Assembly: GCF_034661175.1 (NCBI RefSeq)
Contig: NZ_CP141058.1
Coordinates: forward strand, 806,001 to 870,000
DNA: 64,000 bases
Source of the DNA: Nocardioides renjunii
Lineage (GTDB): Bacteria; Actinomycetota; Actinomycetes; Propionibacteriales; Nocardioidaceae
Direction: 5' to 3'
Under the pieces are notes generated by a model. The model did no database searches. It worked only from the letters and a program-made list of their open reading frames with translations, and had not been told where the DNA came from. Within the stretch, counting starts at the first letter, position 1. Each line of letters starts with the position of its first letter. The translations under genes were made by a program, and so were the position numbers. Shown piece after piece: positions 35,585 to 46,649 of this stretch.

Positions 35585-36262
35585 ATGGCAAAGACTTTCG
35601 AACGCAACGTCAAGGGACTGCTGGGCACCAAGCTCGGCATGACCCAGCTCTGGGACGAGAACAACCGCGTCGTCCCCGTGACCGTCATCGCGGCGAGCAC
35701 CAACGTGGTGACCCAGGTCCGCCAGCCCGAGGTGGACGGCTACAACGCCATCCAGGTCGGCTACGGCGAGATCGAGGCCCGCAAGGTCAACTCGCCCGAG
35801 GCCGGTCACTTCACCAAGGCCGGTGTCACCCCGCGTCGTCACGTGGCGGAGATCCGCACCGCTGACGCCTCCGCCTACACCGTGGGCCAGGAGATCGGCG
35901 TCGACACCTTCGCCGCCGGCGAGGAGATCGACGTCACCGCCACCAGCAAGGGCAAGGGCTTCGCCGGTGTCATGAAGCGTCACGGCTTCCACGGCGTCTC
36001 CGCCTCGCACGGTGCCCACCGCAACCACCGCAAGCCCGGCTCGATCGGCGCCTGCGCCACCCCGGGTCGCGTGTTTAAGGGAACCCGCATGGCGGGCCGC
36101 ATGGGCAACGACACGGTCACCACCCAGAACCTGACGGTGCACGCCGTCGACGCCGACAAGGGCCTCATCCTGCTCAAGGGCGCCGTTCCCGGCCCCAAGG
36201 GTGGCCTCGTGGTCCTCCGCTCGGCCGCCAAGAGCTCCGCTGTCACTGGCAAGGAGGCCTGA
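35585..36262 (+). CDS. rplC: 50S ribosomal protein L3
   Basis: The 225-residue protein is L3, an early 23S rRNA binder near the peptidyl-transferase centre. The extended loop carrying [16 protein letters not shown] and the [23 protein letters not shown] stretch are intact. It starts 8 nt after rpsJ and ends 2 nt before rplD. Confidence 0.98.
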   Translation: MAKTFERNVKGLLGTKLGMTQLWDENNRVVPVTVIAASTNVVTQVRQPEVDGYNAIQVGYGEIEARKVNSPEAGHFTKAGVTPRRHVAEIRTADASAYTVGQEIGVDTFAAGEEIDVTATSKGKGFAGVMKRHGFHGVSASHGAHRNHRKPGSIGACATPGRVFKGTRMAGRMGNDTVTTQNLTVHAVDADKGLILLKGAVPGPKGGLVVLRSAAKSSAVTGKEA

Positions 36263-36264
36263 GC

Positions 36265-37134
36265 ATGGCTGTCCAGACCGTCCAGGTCGACCTCCCCGCC
36301 GAGATCTTCGACGTCGAGGTCAACATCCCCCTGATCCACCAGGTCGTCGTGGCCCAGCAGGCCGCCGCGCGCCAGGGCACGCACGCCACCAAGACCCGCG
36401 GCGAGGTCCGCGGCGGTGGCCGCAAGCCCTACAAGCAGAAGGGCACCGGCCGTGCCCGTCAGGGCTCGACCCGCGCTCCGCAGTTCGCCGGCGGTGGCAC
36501 CGTCCACGGCCCGCAGCCGCGCAGCTACGACCAGCGCACCCCCAAGAAGATGAAGGCCGCCGCCCTGCGCGGTGCCCTCTCCGACCGGGCCCGCAACGGC
36601 CGTGTGCACGTGGTCGACGGTCTCGTGCAGGGCGAGAAGCCCTCCACCAAGGCCGCGCTCGCCTCGCTGGTCTCGCTGACCGACCGCGTGGGCTACCTCG
36701 TGGTGCTCGAGCGCTCGGACGCGATCACCTGGCTCTCGCTGCGCAACGCGCCCGAGGTCCACATCGTCGCGGTCGACCAGCTCAACACCTACGACGTGCT
36801 CAACTCCGACGACGTGGTGTTCACCAAGGGCGCCTACGACGTCTTCGTGGGTGGCGCCTCCGCCGCCACGGCCACCACGGCCGAGGTCACCGAGGAGACC
36901 GCCGCTGCCGAGCAGGCCACCGACGAGCCGGCCGTGCCGGCCGGCGCCAAGGCCCCGCTCAAGAGCGGCAAGAACCCCAAGGGCTACGACGTGCTCGGCC
37001 AGGAGTCGGGCGTCTACCTCCTCGAGGGCGACGCCGGCTACGACACCGGGGCCGGTGACTTCTGGTTCAAGTCCGCCGAGGACGCCGAGGCCGCCGGGCT
37101 GACCCGCTCCGACGAGAAGGAGACCGACCAGTGA
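36265..37134 (+). CDS. rplD: 50S ribosomal protein L4 with extra C-terminal domain
   Basis: Residues 1-210 are a normal L4, lining the peptide exit tunnel ([25 protein letters not shown] loop; [15 protein letters not shown]). The protein is 289 residues, about 70-80 longer than usual. After an Ala/Glu/Thr-rich linker (about 205-232) comes a compact segment (about 236-281) with [18 protein letters not shown], a [14 protein letters not shown] end and no cysteines. This resembles the actinobacterial sunset domain (G-N-x-S-x-Y-H-x-P-G ... WF-x-s-x-x-x-A-x-x-A-G). The similarity is by eye and the role of the extension is unknown. The next gene overlaps its stop (GTGA). Confidence 0.95.
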   Translation: MAVQTVQVDLPAEIFDVEVNIPLIHQVVVAQQAAARQGTHATKTRGEVRGGGRKPYKQKGTGRARQGSTRAPQFAGGGTVHGPQPRSYDQRTPKKMKAAALRGALSDRARNGRVHVVDGLVQGEKPSTKAALASLVSLTDRVGYLVVLERSDAITWLSLRNAPEVHIVAVDQLNTYDVLNSDDVVFTKGAYDVFVGGASAATATTAEVTEETAAAEQATDEPAVPAGAKAPLKSGKNPKGYDVLGQESGVYLLEGDAGYDTGAGDFWFKSAEDAEAAGLTRSDEKETDQ

Positions 37135-37436
37135 GCACCCTGCACAAGGACCACCGCGACGTCCTGATCGCACCGGTCGTGTCCGAGAAGAGCTACGGCC
37201 TGCTCGACGCCAACAAGTACACCTTCATCGTCCGCCCGGACGCCAACAAGACCGAGATCAAGATCGCGGTGGAGAAGGTCTTCGACGTCAAGGTCACCTC
37301 CGTCAACACGATCAACCGCCAGGGCAAGACGCGTCGTACCCGCTACGGGATGGGCAAGCGTCCCAACACCAAGCGGGCGATCGTCAGCCTCGCCGAGGGT
37401 CACCGCATCGACATCTTCGGAGGTCCGGTCTCCTGA
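37131..37436 (+). CDS. rplW: 50S ribosomal protein L23
   Basis: The 101-residue protein is L23, at the exit of the polypeptide tunnel, where trigger factor and the signal recognition particle dock. It has [17 protein letters not shown] and [20 protein letters not shown] of normal form. The GTG start overlaps the L4 stop, so the two are coupled. Confidence 0.98.
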   Translation: MSTLHKDHRDVLIAPVVSEKSYGLLDANKYTFIVRPDANKTEIKIAVEKVFDVKVTSVNTINRQGKTRRTRYGMGKRPNTKRAIVSLAEGHRIDIFGGPVS

Positions 37437-37460
37437 CCGGGCTGGTGAATAGGAACTGAT

Positions 37461-38297
<837 letters not shown>

Positions 38298-38302
38298 CCG
38301 AC

Positions 38303-38584
38303 ATGCCTCGTAGCCTCAAGAAGGGCCCCTTCGTGGACGGCCACCTGCAGAAGAAGGTGGACGCCGAGAACGAGAAGGGCTCGCACAACGTCATCAAGAC
38401 CTGGTCGCGCCGGTCGATGATCGTGCCCGACATGATCGGTCACACCATCGCCGTCCACGACGGCCGCAAGCACGTCCCCGTCTTCGTGACCGACTCGATG
38501 GTCGGCCACAAGCTCGGGGAGTTCGCCCCCACCCGCACCTACCGCGGGCACGTCAAGGAAGACCGGAAGGGACGCCGTCGATGA
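38303..38584 (+). CDS. rpsS: 30S ribosomal protein S19
   Basis: The 93-residue protein is S19 of the 30S head, close to the A and P tRNAs and bridge to S13. [14 protein letters not shown] and [16 protein letters not shown] are typical. Its stop overlaps the start of rplV by 4 nt (ATGA). Confidence 0.98.
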   Translation: MPRSLKKGPFVDGHLQKKVDAENEKGSHNVIKTWSRRSMIVPDMIGHTIAVHDGRKHVPVFVTDSMVGHKLGEFAPTRTYRGHVKEDRKGRRR

Positions 38585-39024
38585 GCACCACCGAGCGCAG
38601 CCGCACCAGTGCGCGCCGCGAGTCGCTGCTCGGCGACCAGCCGGGCGCGTTCGCCAGCGCACGCTACGTACGGATCACTCCGATGAAGGCCCGCCGTGTC
38701 GTCGACATGGTCCGCGGCCTCCAGGTCGACGAGGCCCTGACCCTGCTGCAGTTCGCGCCGCAGGCCGCCTCCGAGACCGTCTACAAGGTGCTGGAGAGCG
38801 CCGTCGCCAACGCCGAGACGACCGAGGGCCTCAACCGGGCCGACCTGGTCCTCTCCGTCGCGATGGTCGACGAGGGCCCGACGATGAAGCGTTGGCGTCC
38901 GCGTGCCCAGGGTCGGGCGACCCGCATCAACAAGCGCACCAGCCACATCACCCTGGCGGTGCAGCCGGCCGACGCGATCACCGTGAAGAACGGCCGCGCC
39001 AACAAGAACGGAAGGGGTGCCTGA
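38581..39024 (+). CDS. rplV: 50S ribosomal protein L22
   Basis: The 147-residue protein is L22, whose beta-hairpin lines the exit tunnel. It has [15 protein letters not shown] and the tip loop [24 protein letters not shown] of normal sequence. A Ser/Arg-rich N-terminal tail of about 25 residues is longer than in E. coli, as in other actinobacteria. It overlaps rpsS by 4 nt and rpsC by 1 nt. Confidence 0.98.
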   Translation: MSTTERSRTSARRESLLGDQPGAFASARYVRITPMKARRVVDMVRGLQVDEALTLLQFAPQAASETVYKVLESAVANAETTEGLNRADLVLSVAMVDEGPTMKRWRPRAQGRATRINKRTSHITLAVQPADAITVKNGRANKNGRGA

Positions 39025-39842
39025 TGGGCCAGAAGATCAACCCGAACGGGTTCCGCCTGGGCATCTCCACCGACCACAAGAGCCGGTGGTACGCCGACAA
39101 GCTCTACAAGTCGTACGTCGGTGAGGACGTCGCGATCCGCAAGCTGCTCTCCAAGGGCATGGAGCGGGCCGGCATCTCCAAGGTCGAGATCGAGCGCACC
39201 CGCGACCGCGTCCGGGTGGACATCCACACCGCGCGTCCGGGCATCGTCATCGGCCGCCGCGGCGCCGAGGCCGACCGCATCCGCGGCGAGCTCGAGAAGC
39301 TCACGGGCAAGCAGGTGCAGCTCAACATCCTCGAGGTGAAGAACCCCGAGGTGGACGCGCAGCTGGTCGCCCAGGGCGTCGCCGAGCAGCTCTCGGGCCG
39401 CGTGCAGTTCCGTCGCGCCATGCGCAAGGCGATGCAGACCTCGATGCGCTCGGGTGCCAAGGGCATCCGGATCCAGTGCTCGGGTCGCCTCAACGGCGCC
39501 GAGATGTCGCGCACCGAGTTCTACCGCGAGGGCCGCGTGCCCCTGCACACGCTCCGTGCCGACATCGACTACGGCTTCTACGAGGCCCGCACCACCTTCG
39601 GTCGCATCGGCGTCAAGGTGTGGATCTACAAGGGCGAGGTCGCCGGCACCCGTGCCGAGCGCCAGGCCCAGCAGGCCGCCCGCGCCGGTGCCCCCGGCCG
39701 CGGTGGTCGTCCCAACACCCGTGGCGGCGACCGTCCGAGCCGTGGCTCGCGCGGCGACCGCGCTCCTCGCGCCGAGGGCACTGCTGATTCGTCAGCGGCC
39801 CCGGCCGCCGAGGCAGCACCGAGCACCGGACAGGAGGCCTGA
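39024..39842 (+). CDS. rpsC: 30S ribosomal protein S3
   Basis: The 272-residue protein is S3, at the mRNA entry site. The KH motif [20 protein letters not shown] is intact and the C-terminal S3 domain is normal to about residue 210. A basic, Gly/Arg-rich tail followed by an acidic Ala-rich end (about 212-272) extends it, as is common in actinobacteria. ATG 39024 overlaps the rplV stop by one base. Confidence 0.98.
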   Translation: MGQKINPNGFRLGISTDHKSRWYADKLYKSYVGEDVAIRKLLSKGMERAGISKVEIERTRDRVRVDIHTARPGIVIGRRGAEADRIRGELEKLTGKQVQLNILEVKNPEVDAQLVAQGVAEQLSGRVQFRRAMRKAMQTSMRSGAKGIRIQCSGRLNGAEMSRTEFYREGRVPLHTLRADIDYGFYEARTTFGRIGVKVWIYKGEVAGTRAERQAQQAARAGAPGRGGRPNTRGGDRPSRGSRGDRAPRAEGTADSSAAPAAEAAPSTGQEA

Positions 39843-39846
39843 CCTC

Positions 39847-40266
39847 ATGTTGATGCCCCGTCGCGTCAAGCACCGCAAGCAGCACCACCCCAAGCGCCGT
39901 GGCGTCGCCAAGGGCGGCACCACGCTGGCCTTCGGTGACTTCGGCATCCAGGCGATCGAGGGTCACTACGTGACCAACCGGCAGATCGAGTCGGCCCGTA
40001 TCGCCATGACCCGCCACATCAAGCGTGGCGGCAAGGTCTGGATCAACATCTACCCGGACCGCCCGCTGACCAAGAAGCCGGCCGAGACCCGCATGGGCTC
40101 GGGCAAGGGCTCGCCCGAGTGGTGGGTCGCCAACGTCAAGCCCGGCCGCGTCATGTTCGAACTCTCCGGCGTCGACGAGATCACTGCCCGCGAGGCCATG
40201 CGCCGCGCGATGCACAAGCTCCCGATGAAGTGCCGGTTCATCTCCCGAGAGGCCGGTGAATTCTGA
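39847..40266 (+). CDS. rplP: 50S ribosomal protein L16
   Basis: The 139-residue protein is L16, which helps place A-site tRNA. It begins [19 protein letters not shown] and has the [19 protein letters not shown] loop, including the Arg that is hydroxylated in some bacteria. It overlaps rpmC by 1 nt. Confidence 0.98.
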   Translation: MLMPRRVKHRKQHHPKRRGVAKGGTTLAFGDFGIQAIEGHYVTNRQIESARIAMTRHIKRGGKVWINIYPDRPLTKKPAETRMGSGKGSPEWWVANVKPGRVMFELSGVDEITAREAMRRAMHKLPMKCRFISREAGEF

Positions 40267-40508
40267 TGGCTACCAAGCTGAACGCCCACGAGCTCGACGA
40301 GCTCACCGCCACCGACCTGGAGGCGAAGCTGCGCGAGGCCAAGGAGGAGCTGTTCAACCTCCGGTTCCAGGCGGCCACCGGCCAGCTGGACAGCCACGGC
40401 CGGCTGCGCACGGTCAAGAAGGACATCGCCCGCATCTACACCGTGGTCCGCGAGCGCGAGCTCGGCATCCGCACCACGCCGGGCACCAACGAAGAGGCGA
40501 AGGCATGA
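40266..40508 (+). CDS. rpmC: 50S ribosomal protein L29
   Basis: The 80-residue protein is L29 beside the tunnel exit: two helices with [16 protein letters not shown] and [20 protein letters not shown]. It is slightly longer than the E. coli form. It overlaps rplP (1 nt) and rpsQ (4 nt). Confidence 0.98.
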   Translation: MATKLNAHELDELTATDLEAKLREAKEELFNLRFQAATGQLDSHGRLRTVKKDIARIYTVVRERELGIRTTPGTNEEAKA

Positions 40509-40798
40509 GCGAGAACTCGAGCGAGAACACGGCGACCGAGGCCGCCGAGCGCAACCAGCGCAAGGTCCGCGAGGGCCTCGTGGTGAGCGACAAGATGGAC
40601 AAGACCATCGTCGTCGCTGTCGAGGACCGCGTGAAGCACGCGCTCTACGGCAAGGTGCTGCGCAAGACGTCGCGCCTGAAGGCCCACGACGAGACCAACC
40701 AGTGCGGCATCGGCGACCGGGTCCTGATCATGGAGACCCGCCCGCTGTCCGCCACCAAGCGCTGGCGGCTCGTCGAGGTCCTCGAGAAGGCCAAGTGA
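40505..40798 (+). CDS. rpsQ: 30S ribosomal protein S17
   Basis: The 97-residue protein is S17, an early 16S rRNA binder. After an acidic Ser/Glu tail of about 18 residues comes the OB fold with [17 protein letters not shown] and the [16 protein letters not shown] end. It overlaps rpmC by 4 nt. A 121-nt gap without clear signals follows before rplN. Confidence 0.98.
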   Translation: MSENSSENTATEAAERNQRKVREGLVVSDKMDKTIVVAVEDRVKHALYGKVLRKTSRLKAHDETNQCGIGDRVLIMETRPLSATKRWRLVEVLEKAK

Positions 40799-40919
40799 TC
40801 CCGCGGTGAGGTGAGCCCCGCTCGCCCCACCGCCCCAGCACCACCAGAACCCCACCAGTTCGGCCAGGCTCCCGCCCCGCGAGGGCTGGGAGAACCAGCT
40901 CGACAACCAGGAGAAATCA

Positions 40920-41288
40920 ATGATCCAGCAGGAGTCGCGACTCAAGGTCGCCGACAACACCGGTGCGAAGGAGATCCTCTGCATCCGTGTTCTCGGTGGC
41001 TCTGGCCGTCGCTACGCCGGCATCGGTGACGTCATCGTCGCCACCGTCAAGGACGCGATCCCCGGTGGCAACGTCAAGAAGGGCGACGTCGTCAAGGCCG
41101 TGGTCGTACGCACCGTCAAGGAGCGTCGCCGCGCCGACGGTTCCTACATCCGCTTCGACGAGAACGCCGCCGTCATCCTCAAGAACGACGGCGAGCCGCG
41201 CGGCACCCGCATCTTCGGCCCCGTGGGCCGCGAGCTGCGCGAGAAGCGCTTCATGAAGATCATCTCGCTCGCCCCGGAGGTGCTGTGA
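40920..41288 (+). CDS. rplN: 50S ribosomal protein L14
   Basis: The 122-residue protein is L14, which forms intersubunit bridge B8 and is the docking site of ribosome-silencing factor. [18 protein letters not shown] and [14 protein letters not shown] are conserved. The ATG follows CAGGAGAAATCA. It begins the spc part of the cluster and ends 3 nt before rplX. Confidence 0.98.
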   Translation: MIQQESRLKVADNTGAKEILCIRVLGGSGRRYAGIGDVIVATVKDAIPGGNVKKGDVVKAVVVRTVKERRRADGSYIRFDENAAVILKNDGEPRGTRIFGPVGRELREKRFMKIISLAPEVL

Positions 41289-41291
41289 GAG

Positions 41292-41645
41292 ATGGGTAAG
41301 GACATGAACATCAAGAAGGGCGACACCGTCAAGGTGATCGCCGGCAAGGACAAGGGTGCCCAGGGCAAGGTCATCTCGGTGCTCCGCGAGGAGAGCCGCG
41401 TGATCGTCGAGGGTGTCAACCTCGTCAAGCGCCACACCAAGTCCGTCCAGCAGACCAACACCACCGGCGGCATCATCACCCGCGAGGCGCCCATCCACGT
41501 CTCCAACGTGATGCTCGTCGAGGACGACGGCGTCACCCGCGTCGGGTTCCGCCGCGACGAGGTCACCAAGCGCCGTCCCGACGGCTCGACCTACGCCGCC
41601 AGCCGCTCGGTCCGCGTGTCCCGCAAGACCGGCAAGGAGATCTGA
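41292..41645 (+). CDS. rplX: 50S ribosomal protein L24
   Basis: The 117-residue protein is L24, an assembly initiator near the exit tunnel, with the KOW motif [20 protein letters not shown] and the [12 protein letters not shown] strand. MGKDMNIKK offers two ATGs; the first is used, the second (4 codons in) is possible. It ends 1 nt before rplE. Confidence 0.97.
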   Translation: MGKDMNIKKGDTVKVIAGKDKGAQGKVISVLREESRVIVEGVNLVKRHTKSVQQTNTTGGIITREAPIHVSNVMLVEDDGVTRVGFRRDEVTKRRPDGSTYAASRSVRVSRKTGKEI

Positions 41646-41646
41646 G

Positions 41647-42213
41647 ATGGCCGAGACCCAGACCACTGAGATTCCCCGTCTCAAGGCGCGCTACCGCGAG
41701 GAGATCGTCCCCGCCCTGCGCACCGAGTTCGACATCGCCAACATCATGCAGGTGCCCGGCCTGACCAAGATCGTGGTCAACATGGGCGTCGGCGAGGCGG
41801 CTCGCGACTCCAAGCTGATCGAGGGCGCGATCCGTGACCTCACCGCGATCACCGGCCAGAAGCCGGCCGTCACTAAGGCCCGCAAGTCCATCGCGCAGTT
41901 CAAGCTGCGCGAGGGCATGCCGATCGGTGCGCACGTCACGCTGCGCGGCGACCGCATGTGGGAGTTCCTGGACCGGCTGCTGTCCCTGGCGCTGCCCCGC
42001 ATCCGTGACTTCCGTGGGCTCTCGCCCAAGCAGTTCGACGGTCGCGGCAACTACACCTTCGGTCTCACCGAGCAGGTCATGTTCCACGAGATCAACCAGG
42101 ACAGGATCGACCGGTCCCGCGGCATGGACATCACCGTCGTGACCACCGCCACCAACGACGACGAGGGCCGCGCGCTGCTCAAGCAGCTCGGCTTCCCGTT
42201 CAAGGAGAACTGA
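41647..42213 (+). CDS. rplE: 50S ribosomal protein L5
   Basis: The 188-residue protein is L5, which binds 5S rRNA and contacts P-site tRNA. It shows [46 protein letters not shown] and the [12 protein letters not shown] strand. It lies 1 nt after rplX and 1 nt before rpsN. Confidence 0.98.
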   Translation: MAETQTTEIPRLKARYREEIVPALRTEFDIANIMQVPGLTKIVVNMGVGEAARDSKLIEGAIRDLTAITGQKPAVTKARKSIAQFKLREGMPIGAHVTLRGDRMWEFLDRLLSLALPRIRDFRGLSPKQFDGRGNYTFGLTEQVMFHEINQDRIDRSRGMDITVVTTATNDDEGRALLKQLGFPFKEN

Positions 42214-42214
42214 C

Positions 42215-42400
42215 ATGGCGAAGACTGCTCTCAAGGTCAAGGCCGCTCGCAAGCCGAAGTTCGCCGTCCGCGGCTACACCCGCTGCCAGCGCTGCGGTCG
42301 CCCGAAGTCCGTCTACCGCAAGTTCGGCCTGTGCCGCATCTGCCTGCGCGAGATGGCCCACCGCGGCGAGCTGCCCGGCGTGACCAAGTCCTCCTGGTGA
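42215..42400 (+). CDS. rpsN: 30S ribosomal protein S14, zinc-binding type
   Basis: The 61-residue protein is the short (type Z) S14 with a zinc ribbon: Cys24-x2-Cys27 and Cys40-x2-Cys43 (CQRCG, LCRIC). Many actinobacteria also have a longer cysteine-free S14 under Zur control; none is in this window. It starts 1 nt after rplE. Confidence 0.98.
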   Translation: MAKTALKVKAARKPKFAVRGYTRCQRCGRPKSVYRKFGLCRICLREMAHRGELPGVTKSSW

Positions 42401-42486
42401 CCTCGGTCCCCTCGCTCACCACCTCAACACGTTGAAGGTCGGCCGGCCGCGAGCCGCTCGAAACCACGACGAGAAAGAACCACATC

Positions 42487-42906
42487 ATGACGATGACTGA
42501 CCCGATCGCAGACATGCTCACTCGTCTGCGCAACGCCAACCAGGCGTACCACGACGTGGTGTCGATGCCTTACAGCAAGATGAAGGCCGGCCTCGCGGAG
42601 ATCCTCAAGCAGGAGGGCTACATCACCTCCTACGACGTCGCGGACAACGTGTCCGTCGAGGGCGAGCCCGCCGTCGGCAAGACCCTGACCGTCACCCTCA
42701 AGTACGGCCGCAACCGGGAGCGCTCGATCGCGGGTGTCCGCCGCATCAGCAAGCCCGGCCTGCGCGTCTACGCCAAGCACACCAGCCTGCCCAAGGTCCT
42801 CGGTGGCCTCGGCGTCGCGATCATCTCGACGTCGCAGGGCCTGCTGACCGACCGCCAGGCGAACCAGAAGGGCGTGGGCGGCGAAGTCCTCGCCTACGTC
42901 TGGTGA
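42487..42906 (+). CDS. rpsH: 30S ribosomal protein S8
   Basis: The 139-residue protein is S8, a central 16S rRNA binder that in E. coli represses the spc operon by binding its mRNA near rplE. It has [19 protein letters not shown] and [21 protein letters not shown]. It lies 86 nt after rpsN and 34 nt before rplF. Two ATGs are possible (MTMTD); the first is used. Confidence 0.98.
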   Translation: MTMTDPIADMLTRLRNANQAYHDVVSMPYSKMKAGLAEILKQEGYITSYDVADNVSVEGEPAVGKTLTVTLKYGRNRERSIAGVRRISKPGLRVYAKHTSLPKVLGGLGVAIISTSQGLLTDRQANQKGVGGEVLAYVW

Positions 42907-42940
42907 CCCGGACCAACTGAGACCAGGAAGAGAGAGAAGC

Positions 42941-43483
42941 ATGTCGCGCATTGGCAAGCTCCCCATCGCGGTCCCGTCCGGTGTCGACGTCGCGATCGAC
43001 CAGTCGCTGGTGACCGTCAAGGGCCCCAAGGGCACCCTGTCGCACACCATCGCCGCGCCGATCACGGTCGCCAAGGGCGAGGACGGCATCCTCGAGGTCA
43101 ACCGGCCCGACGACGAGCGCACCAGCCGCTCGCTGCACGGCCTGACCCGCACGCTCATCAACAACATGGTGGTGGGCGTCACCGAGGGCTACGAGAAGAA
43201 GCTCGAGATCGTGGGCGTGGGCTACCGCGTCCTGCCCAAGGGTCCGACCCAGCTGGAGTTCCAGCTCGGCTACTCGCACCCGATCATCTTCGACGCCCCC
43301 GAGGGCATCACCTTCACCGTCGAGGGCCCGACCAAGCTCGGTGTCGTCGGCATCGACAAGCAGCTCGTCGGCGAGGTTGCGGCCAAGATCCGCAAGCTCC
43401 GCAAGCCTGAGCCCTACAAGGGCAAGGGCGTGCGCTACGCCGGCGAGCACATCCGCCGCAAGGTCGGAAAGGCCGGTAAGTGA
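42941..43483 (+). CDS. rplF: 50S ribosomal protein L6
   Basis: The 180-residue protein is L6, next to the sarcin-ricin loop. [35 protein letters not shown] and the C-terminal [24 protein letters not shown] are normal. The ATG follows AGGAAGAGAGAGA. It ends 1 nt before rplR. Confidence 0.98.
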   Translation: MSRIGKLPIAVPSGVDVAIDQSLVTVKGPKGTLSHTIAAPITVAKGEDGILEVNRPDDERTSRSLHGLTRTLINNMVVGVTEGYEKKLEIVGVGYRVLPKGPTQLEFQLGYSHPIIFDAPEGITFTVEGPTKLGVVGIDKQLVGEVAAKIRKLRKPEPYKGKGVRYAGEHIRRKVGKAGK

Positions 43484-43484
43484 C

Positions 43485-43868
43485 ATGGCGATCTCGCTGT
43501 CCAACAACAAGCACACCGCCACGCGGGTCCGTGCGCGCCTGCGCCGTCAGGCGCGGGGCCGCAAGCGGATCCACGGCACCACCGAGCGTCCGCGCCTGGT
43601 CGTGACCCGGTCCGCGCGCCACATCACGGTGCAGGTCGTCGACGACCTCGCCGGCACCACGGTCGCGTACGCCTCCTCCATGGAGAAGGACGTCCGCACC
43701 GGCGGTGGCGACAAGACCGCCCAGGCCAAGAAGGTCGGGGAGCTCGTGGCCTCGCGCGCCAAGGCGGCAGGCATCGAGGGCGTCGTCTTCGACCGCGCCG
43801 GCAACAAGTACCACGGTCGCATCGCGGCCCTCGCCGATGCCGCCCGGGAGGGCGGATTGTCCTTCTGA
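43485..43868 (+). CDS. rplR: 50S ribosomal protein L18
   Basis: The 127-residue protein is L18, which binds 5S r[24 protein letters not shown] and the end [26 protein letters not shown] are typical. It starts 1 nt after rplF. ATG 43485 was chosen over longer upstream frames, which only overlap rplF. Confidence 0.98.
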   Translation: MAISLSNNKHTATRVRARLRRQARGRKRIHGTTERPRLVVTRSARHITVQVVDDLAGTTVAYASSMEKDVRTGGGDKTAQAKKVGELVASRAKAAGIEGVVFDRAGNKYHGRIAALADAAREGGLSF

Positions 43869-43914
43869 TCGCCCACCGCGACCAGAGAGAGAACTTAGAT
43901 ATGGAGCACATCTC

Positions 43915-44535
43915 ATGAGCGGAGCCCAGCGCGGACAGCGCAGCGGTGGCTCGGGCGACCGTCGCGGACGCGACAACGGTCGTGGCCAGGCCGAGAAGTC
44001 TGTCTACATCGAGCGGGTCGTGGCCATCAACCGTGTCGCCAAGGTCGTGAAGGGTGGTCGTCGCTTCAGCTTCACCGCCCTCGTGATCGTCGGTGACGGT
44101 GAAGGTCTGGTCGGCGTCGGCTACGGCAAGGCCAAGGAAGTCCCCGCGGCGATCGCCAAGGGTGTCGAGGAGGCCAAGAAGCACTTCTTCAAGGTCCCCC
44201 GCATCCAGGGCACCATCCCGCACCCGGTGCAGGGCGAGAAGGCCGCAGGCGTCGTCCTGCTGCGTCCCGCCGCTCCCGGTACCGGCGTGATCGCCGGTGG
44301 CCCGGTGCGTGCGGTGCTCGAGTGCGCCGGCATCCACGACGTGCTGAGCAAGTCGCTCGGCTCGTCCAACCAGATCAACATCGTCCACGCGACCGTCGAG
44401 GCGCTGCGGATGCTCGAGGAGCCCGAGGCCGTGGCCGCTCGCCGTGGCATGCGGGTCGAGGACGTCACCCCGGCCGCGCTGCTCAGGGCGCGCGCCGAGG
44501 GCCAGCTCGAGGCTGCTGCGGGGGTGCAGAAGTAA
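43915..44535 (+). CDS. rpsE: 30S ribosomal protein S5
   Basis: The 206-residue protein is S5, involved in decoding accuracy. The double-stranded-RNA-like domain has [26 protein letters not shown], followed by the [19 protein letters not shown] segment. A Gly/Arg-rich N-terminal tail of about 25 residues precedes it. ATG 43915 follows GGAG by 8 nt; an ATG at 43901 is in another frame. It overlaps rpmD by one base (TAATG). Confidence 0.98.
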   Translation: MSGAQRGQRSGGSGDRRGRDNGRGQAEKSVYIERVVAINRVAKVVKGGRRFSFTALVIVGDGEGLVGVGYGKAKEVPAAIAKGVEEAKKHFFKVPRIQGTIPHPVQGEKAAGVVLLRPAAPGTGVIAGGPVRAVLECAGIHDVLSKSLGSSNQINIVHATVEALRMLEEPEAVAARRGMRVEDVTPAALLRARAEGQLEAAAGVQK

Positions 44536-44717
44536 TGGCACAGCTCAAGGTCCAGCAGACCAGGTCCACCATCGGACGCAAGGCCAACCAGCGCGAGACC
44601 ATGCGCTCGCTCGGCCTCAAGCGCATCGGTGACGTGGTCGTCAAGGAGGACCGCCCGGAGATCCGCGGCATGGTCCAGACCGTCCGTCACCTCGTGACGG
44701 TCGAGGAGGTGGAGTGA
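44535..44717 (+). CDS. rpmD: 50S ribosomal protein L30
   Basis: The 60-residue protein is L30, with [24 protein letters not shown] and the [18 protein letters not shown] end. It overlaps rpsE by one base and ends 1 nt before rplO, so these genes are translated as a tight unit. Confidence 0.98.
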   Translation: MAQLKVQQTRSTIGRKANQRETMRSLGLKRIGDVVVKEDRPEIRGMVQTVRHLVTVEEVE

Positions 44718-44718
44718 C

Positions 44719-45159
44719 ATGACGCTCAAGCTGCACCACTTGCGTCCCGCTCCGGGCGCCAAGACCGCCAAGACCCGCGTGGGTCGCGGTGAGGGCTCCA
44801 AGGGAAAGACGTCGGGCCGCGGTACGAAGGGCACCAAGGCTCGCTACCAGGTCCCGGTCGCCTTCGAGGGTGGCCAGATGCCGATCCACATGCGCCTGCC
44901 CAAGCTGAAGGGCTTCAAGAACCCCTTCCGCGTGGAGTTCCAGGTCGTCAACCTCGACCGCCTCGGGGAGCTCTTCCCCGACGGTGGCTCGGTGACGGTC
45001 GACGACCTCGTCGCCAAGGGCGCGGTCCGCAAGGGCCAGCCCGTCAAGGTCCTGGGCCAGGGCGACATCTCGGTCGCCGTTCAGGTCAGCGCCAACGCGT
45101 TCTCGGGCTCCGCCAAGGAGAAGATCGAGGCCGCCGGCGGCACCGCGACCGTGGCCTGA
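44719..45159 (+). CDS. rplO: 50S ribosomal protein L15
   Basis: The 146-residue protein is L15, a late-assembly 50S protein. The basic, Gly-rich N-terminal extension ([19 protein letters not shown]) and [18 protein letters not shown] are typical. It is last of the spc ribosomal genes before a strong hairpin and secY. Confidence 0.98.
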   Translation: MTLKLHHLRPAPGAKTAKTRVGRGEGSKGKTSGRGTKGTKARYQVPVAFEGGQMPIHMRLPKLKGFKNPFRVEFQVVNLDRLGELFPDGGSVTVDDLVAKGAVRKGQPVKVLGQGDISVAVQVSANAFSGSAKEKIEAAGGTATVA

Positions 45160-45184
45160 GGGCCCATCTGATCGCACACTCGGT

Positions 45185-45225
45185 GAAGGCCCGGCCGCAC
45201 AGTGGGAACTGTCGGCCGGGCCTTC
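45185..45225 (+). terminator. Hairpin between rplO and secY
   Basis: A perfect 13-bp stem (GAAGGCCCGGCCG, 45185-45197, with 45213-45225) is topped by a second 5-bp stem (ACAGT/ACTGT) and a GGGA loop, 25 nt after the rplO stop. With no T-run it may end, or partly attenuate, ribosomal transcription before secY. Confidence 0.75.
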
Positions 45226-45260
45226 GTCGTTACCCGGGAAGCGGGTCGAACACCGGCTGT

Positions 45261-45266
45261 TAGGCT
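45261..45266 (+). promoter_or_regulatory. Possible -10 of a secY promoter
   Basis: TAGGCT lies downstream of the rplO hairpin, 88 nt before the secY GTG. No convincing -35 was seen. Confidence 0.3.
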
Positions 45267-45353
45267 TCCCCGGGCCCTCCGCCCCACAGCGGTGAGGGGC
45301 CTCTCGTCCGCCCGCCTGATCCTGGGCCGGGCACCCTTACGAAAGAGGAACCA

Positions 45354-46649
45354 GTGCTAGGCGCGTTCGCCAACGCTTTCCGGACGCCGGACCTGCGGCG
45401 CAAGCTGCTCTTCGTCCTGCTGATCATCACGATCTTCCGGCTCGGCTCTCAGGTGCCCACCCCGGGTGTCAACGTGGCCAACGTCCAGGCCTGCATCAAC
45501 CAGCTGGAGGAGGGCGGGCTCTACAGCCTCATCAACCTCTTCTCCGGCGGCGCGCTGCTCCAGCTGACCATCTTCGCGCTGGGGATCATGCCCTACATCA
45601 CGGCCTCCATCATCCTGCAGCTGCTCGTCGTGGTGATCCCACGGCTCGAGGCGCTCAAGAAGGAGGGCCAGGCGGGGCAGACGAAGATCACCCAGTACAC
45701 CCGCTACCTGACGCTGGGCCTCGCCGTGCTCCAGGCGACCGGCATCGTCGCGCTCGCCCGCAACGGCGCCCTGCTCCAGGGCTGTGAGCGCGACCTGCTG
45801 CACGACAACGGCACGGGCACCTTCCTCGTCATGGTCGTCACCATGACCGCCGGCACCGCCGTCATCATGTGGCTCGGCGAGCTCATCACCGACCGCGGCA
45901 TCGGCAACGGCATGTCGATCCTCATCTTCACCCAGGTCGTCGCCACCTTCCCGGCGGCCCTGTGGAGCGTCCAGACCTCGCAGGGCTGGGTCGTCTTCGG
46001 CGTCGTCATGGTGATCGGCCTGATCCTGGTGGCCGGCGTCATCTTCATCGAGCAGGCGCAGCGCCGCATCCCGGTGCAGTACGCCCGCCGCATGGTCGGA
46101 CGCAAGATGTTCGGCGGCAACTCGACCTACATCCCGCTCAAGGTCAACCAGGCCGGCATCATCCCGGTCATCTTCGCCTCGTCGCTGCTCTACCTGCCGG
46201 CGATGGCGGTCCAGTTCAACCCCGAGAGCCAGAACCCGGTGCTCGACTTCATCGGGACCTACCTCGTCGGCGGCGACCACCCGCTCTACATGGCGATGTA
46301 CTTCGCCCTCATCATCTTCTTCACGTACTTCTACGTCTCCATCACCTTCAACCCTGTCGAGGTGGCGGACAACATGAAGAAGTACGGCGGCTTCATCCCC
46401 GGGATCCGGGCGGGCAAGCCGACCGAGGACTACCTGTCCTACGTCCTGTCCCGCATCACGTTCCCCGGAGCTCTCTACCTCGGCCTGATCTCGCTGGTGC
46501 CGCTGATCGCCTTCGCCGCGATCAACGCCAGCCAGAACTTCCCGTTCGGTGGCACGTCCATCCTCATCATGGTGGGCGTCGCGCTGGACACGGTGAAGCA
46601 GATCGAGAGCCAGCTCCAGCAGCGCAACTACGAAGGATTCCTGAAGTAG
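45354..46649 (+). CDS. secY: Preprotein translocase subunit SecY
   Basis: The 431-residue protein forms the channel of the Sec translocon, with ten membrane spans. Visible landmarks are RLGSQVPTPGVN, the plug-region GGALLQLTIFALGIMPYITASII, and the C-terminal EVADNMKKYGGFIPGIRAGKPTEDYL loop that contacts SecA and ribosomes. GTG 45354 follows AGAGGAACCA. Its stop codon is directly followed by the adk ATG. Confidence 0.98.
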   Translation: MLGAFANAFRTPDLRRKLLFVLLIITIFRLGSQVPTPGVNVANVQACINQLEEGGLYSLINLFSGGALLQLTIFALGIMPYITASIILQLLVVVIPRLEALKKEGQAGQTKITQYTRYLTLGLAVLQATGIVALARNGALLQGCERDLLHDNGTGTFLVMVVTMTAGTAVIMWLGELITDRGIGNGMSILIFTQVVATFPAALWSVQTSQGWVVFGVVMVIGLILVAGVIFIEQAQRRIPVQYARRMVGRKMFGGNSTYIPLKVNQAGIIPVIFASSLLYLPAMAVQFNPESQNPVLDFIGTYLVGGDHPLYMAMYFALIIFFTYFYVSITFNPVEVADNMKKYGGFIPGIRAGKPTEDYLSYVLSRITFPGALYLGLISLVPLIAFAAINASQNFPFGGTSILIMVGVALDTVKQIESQLQQRNYEGFLK

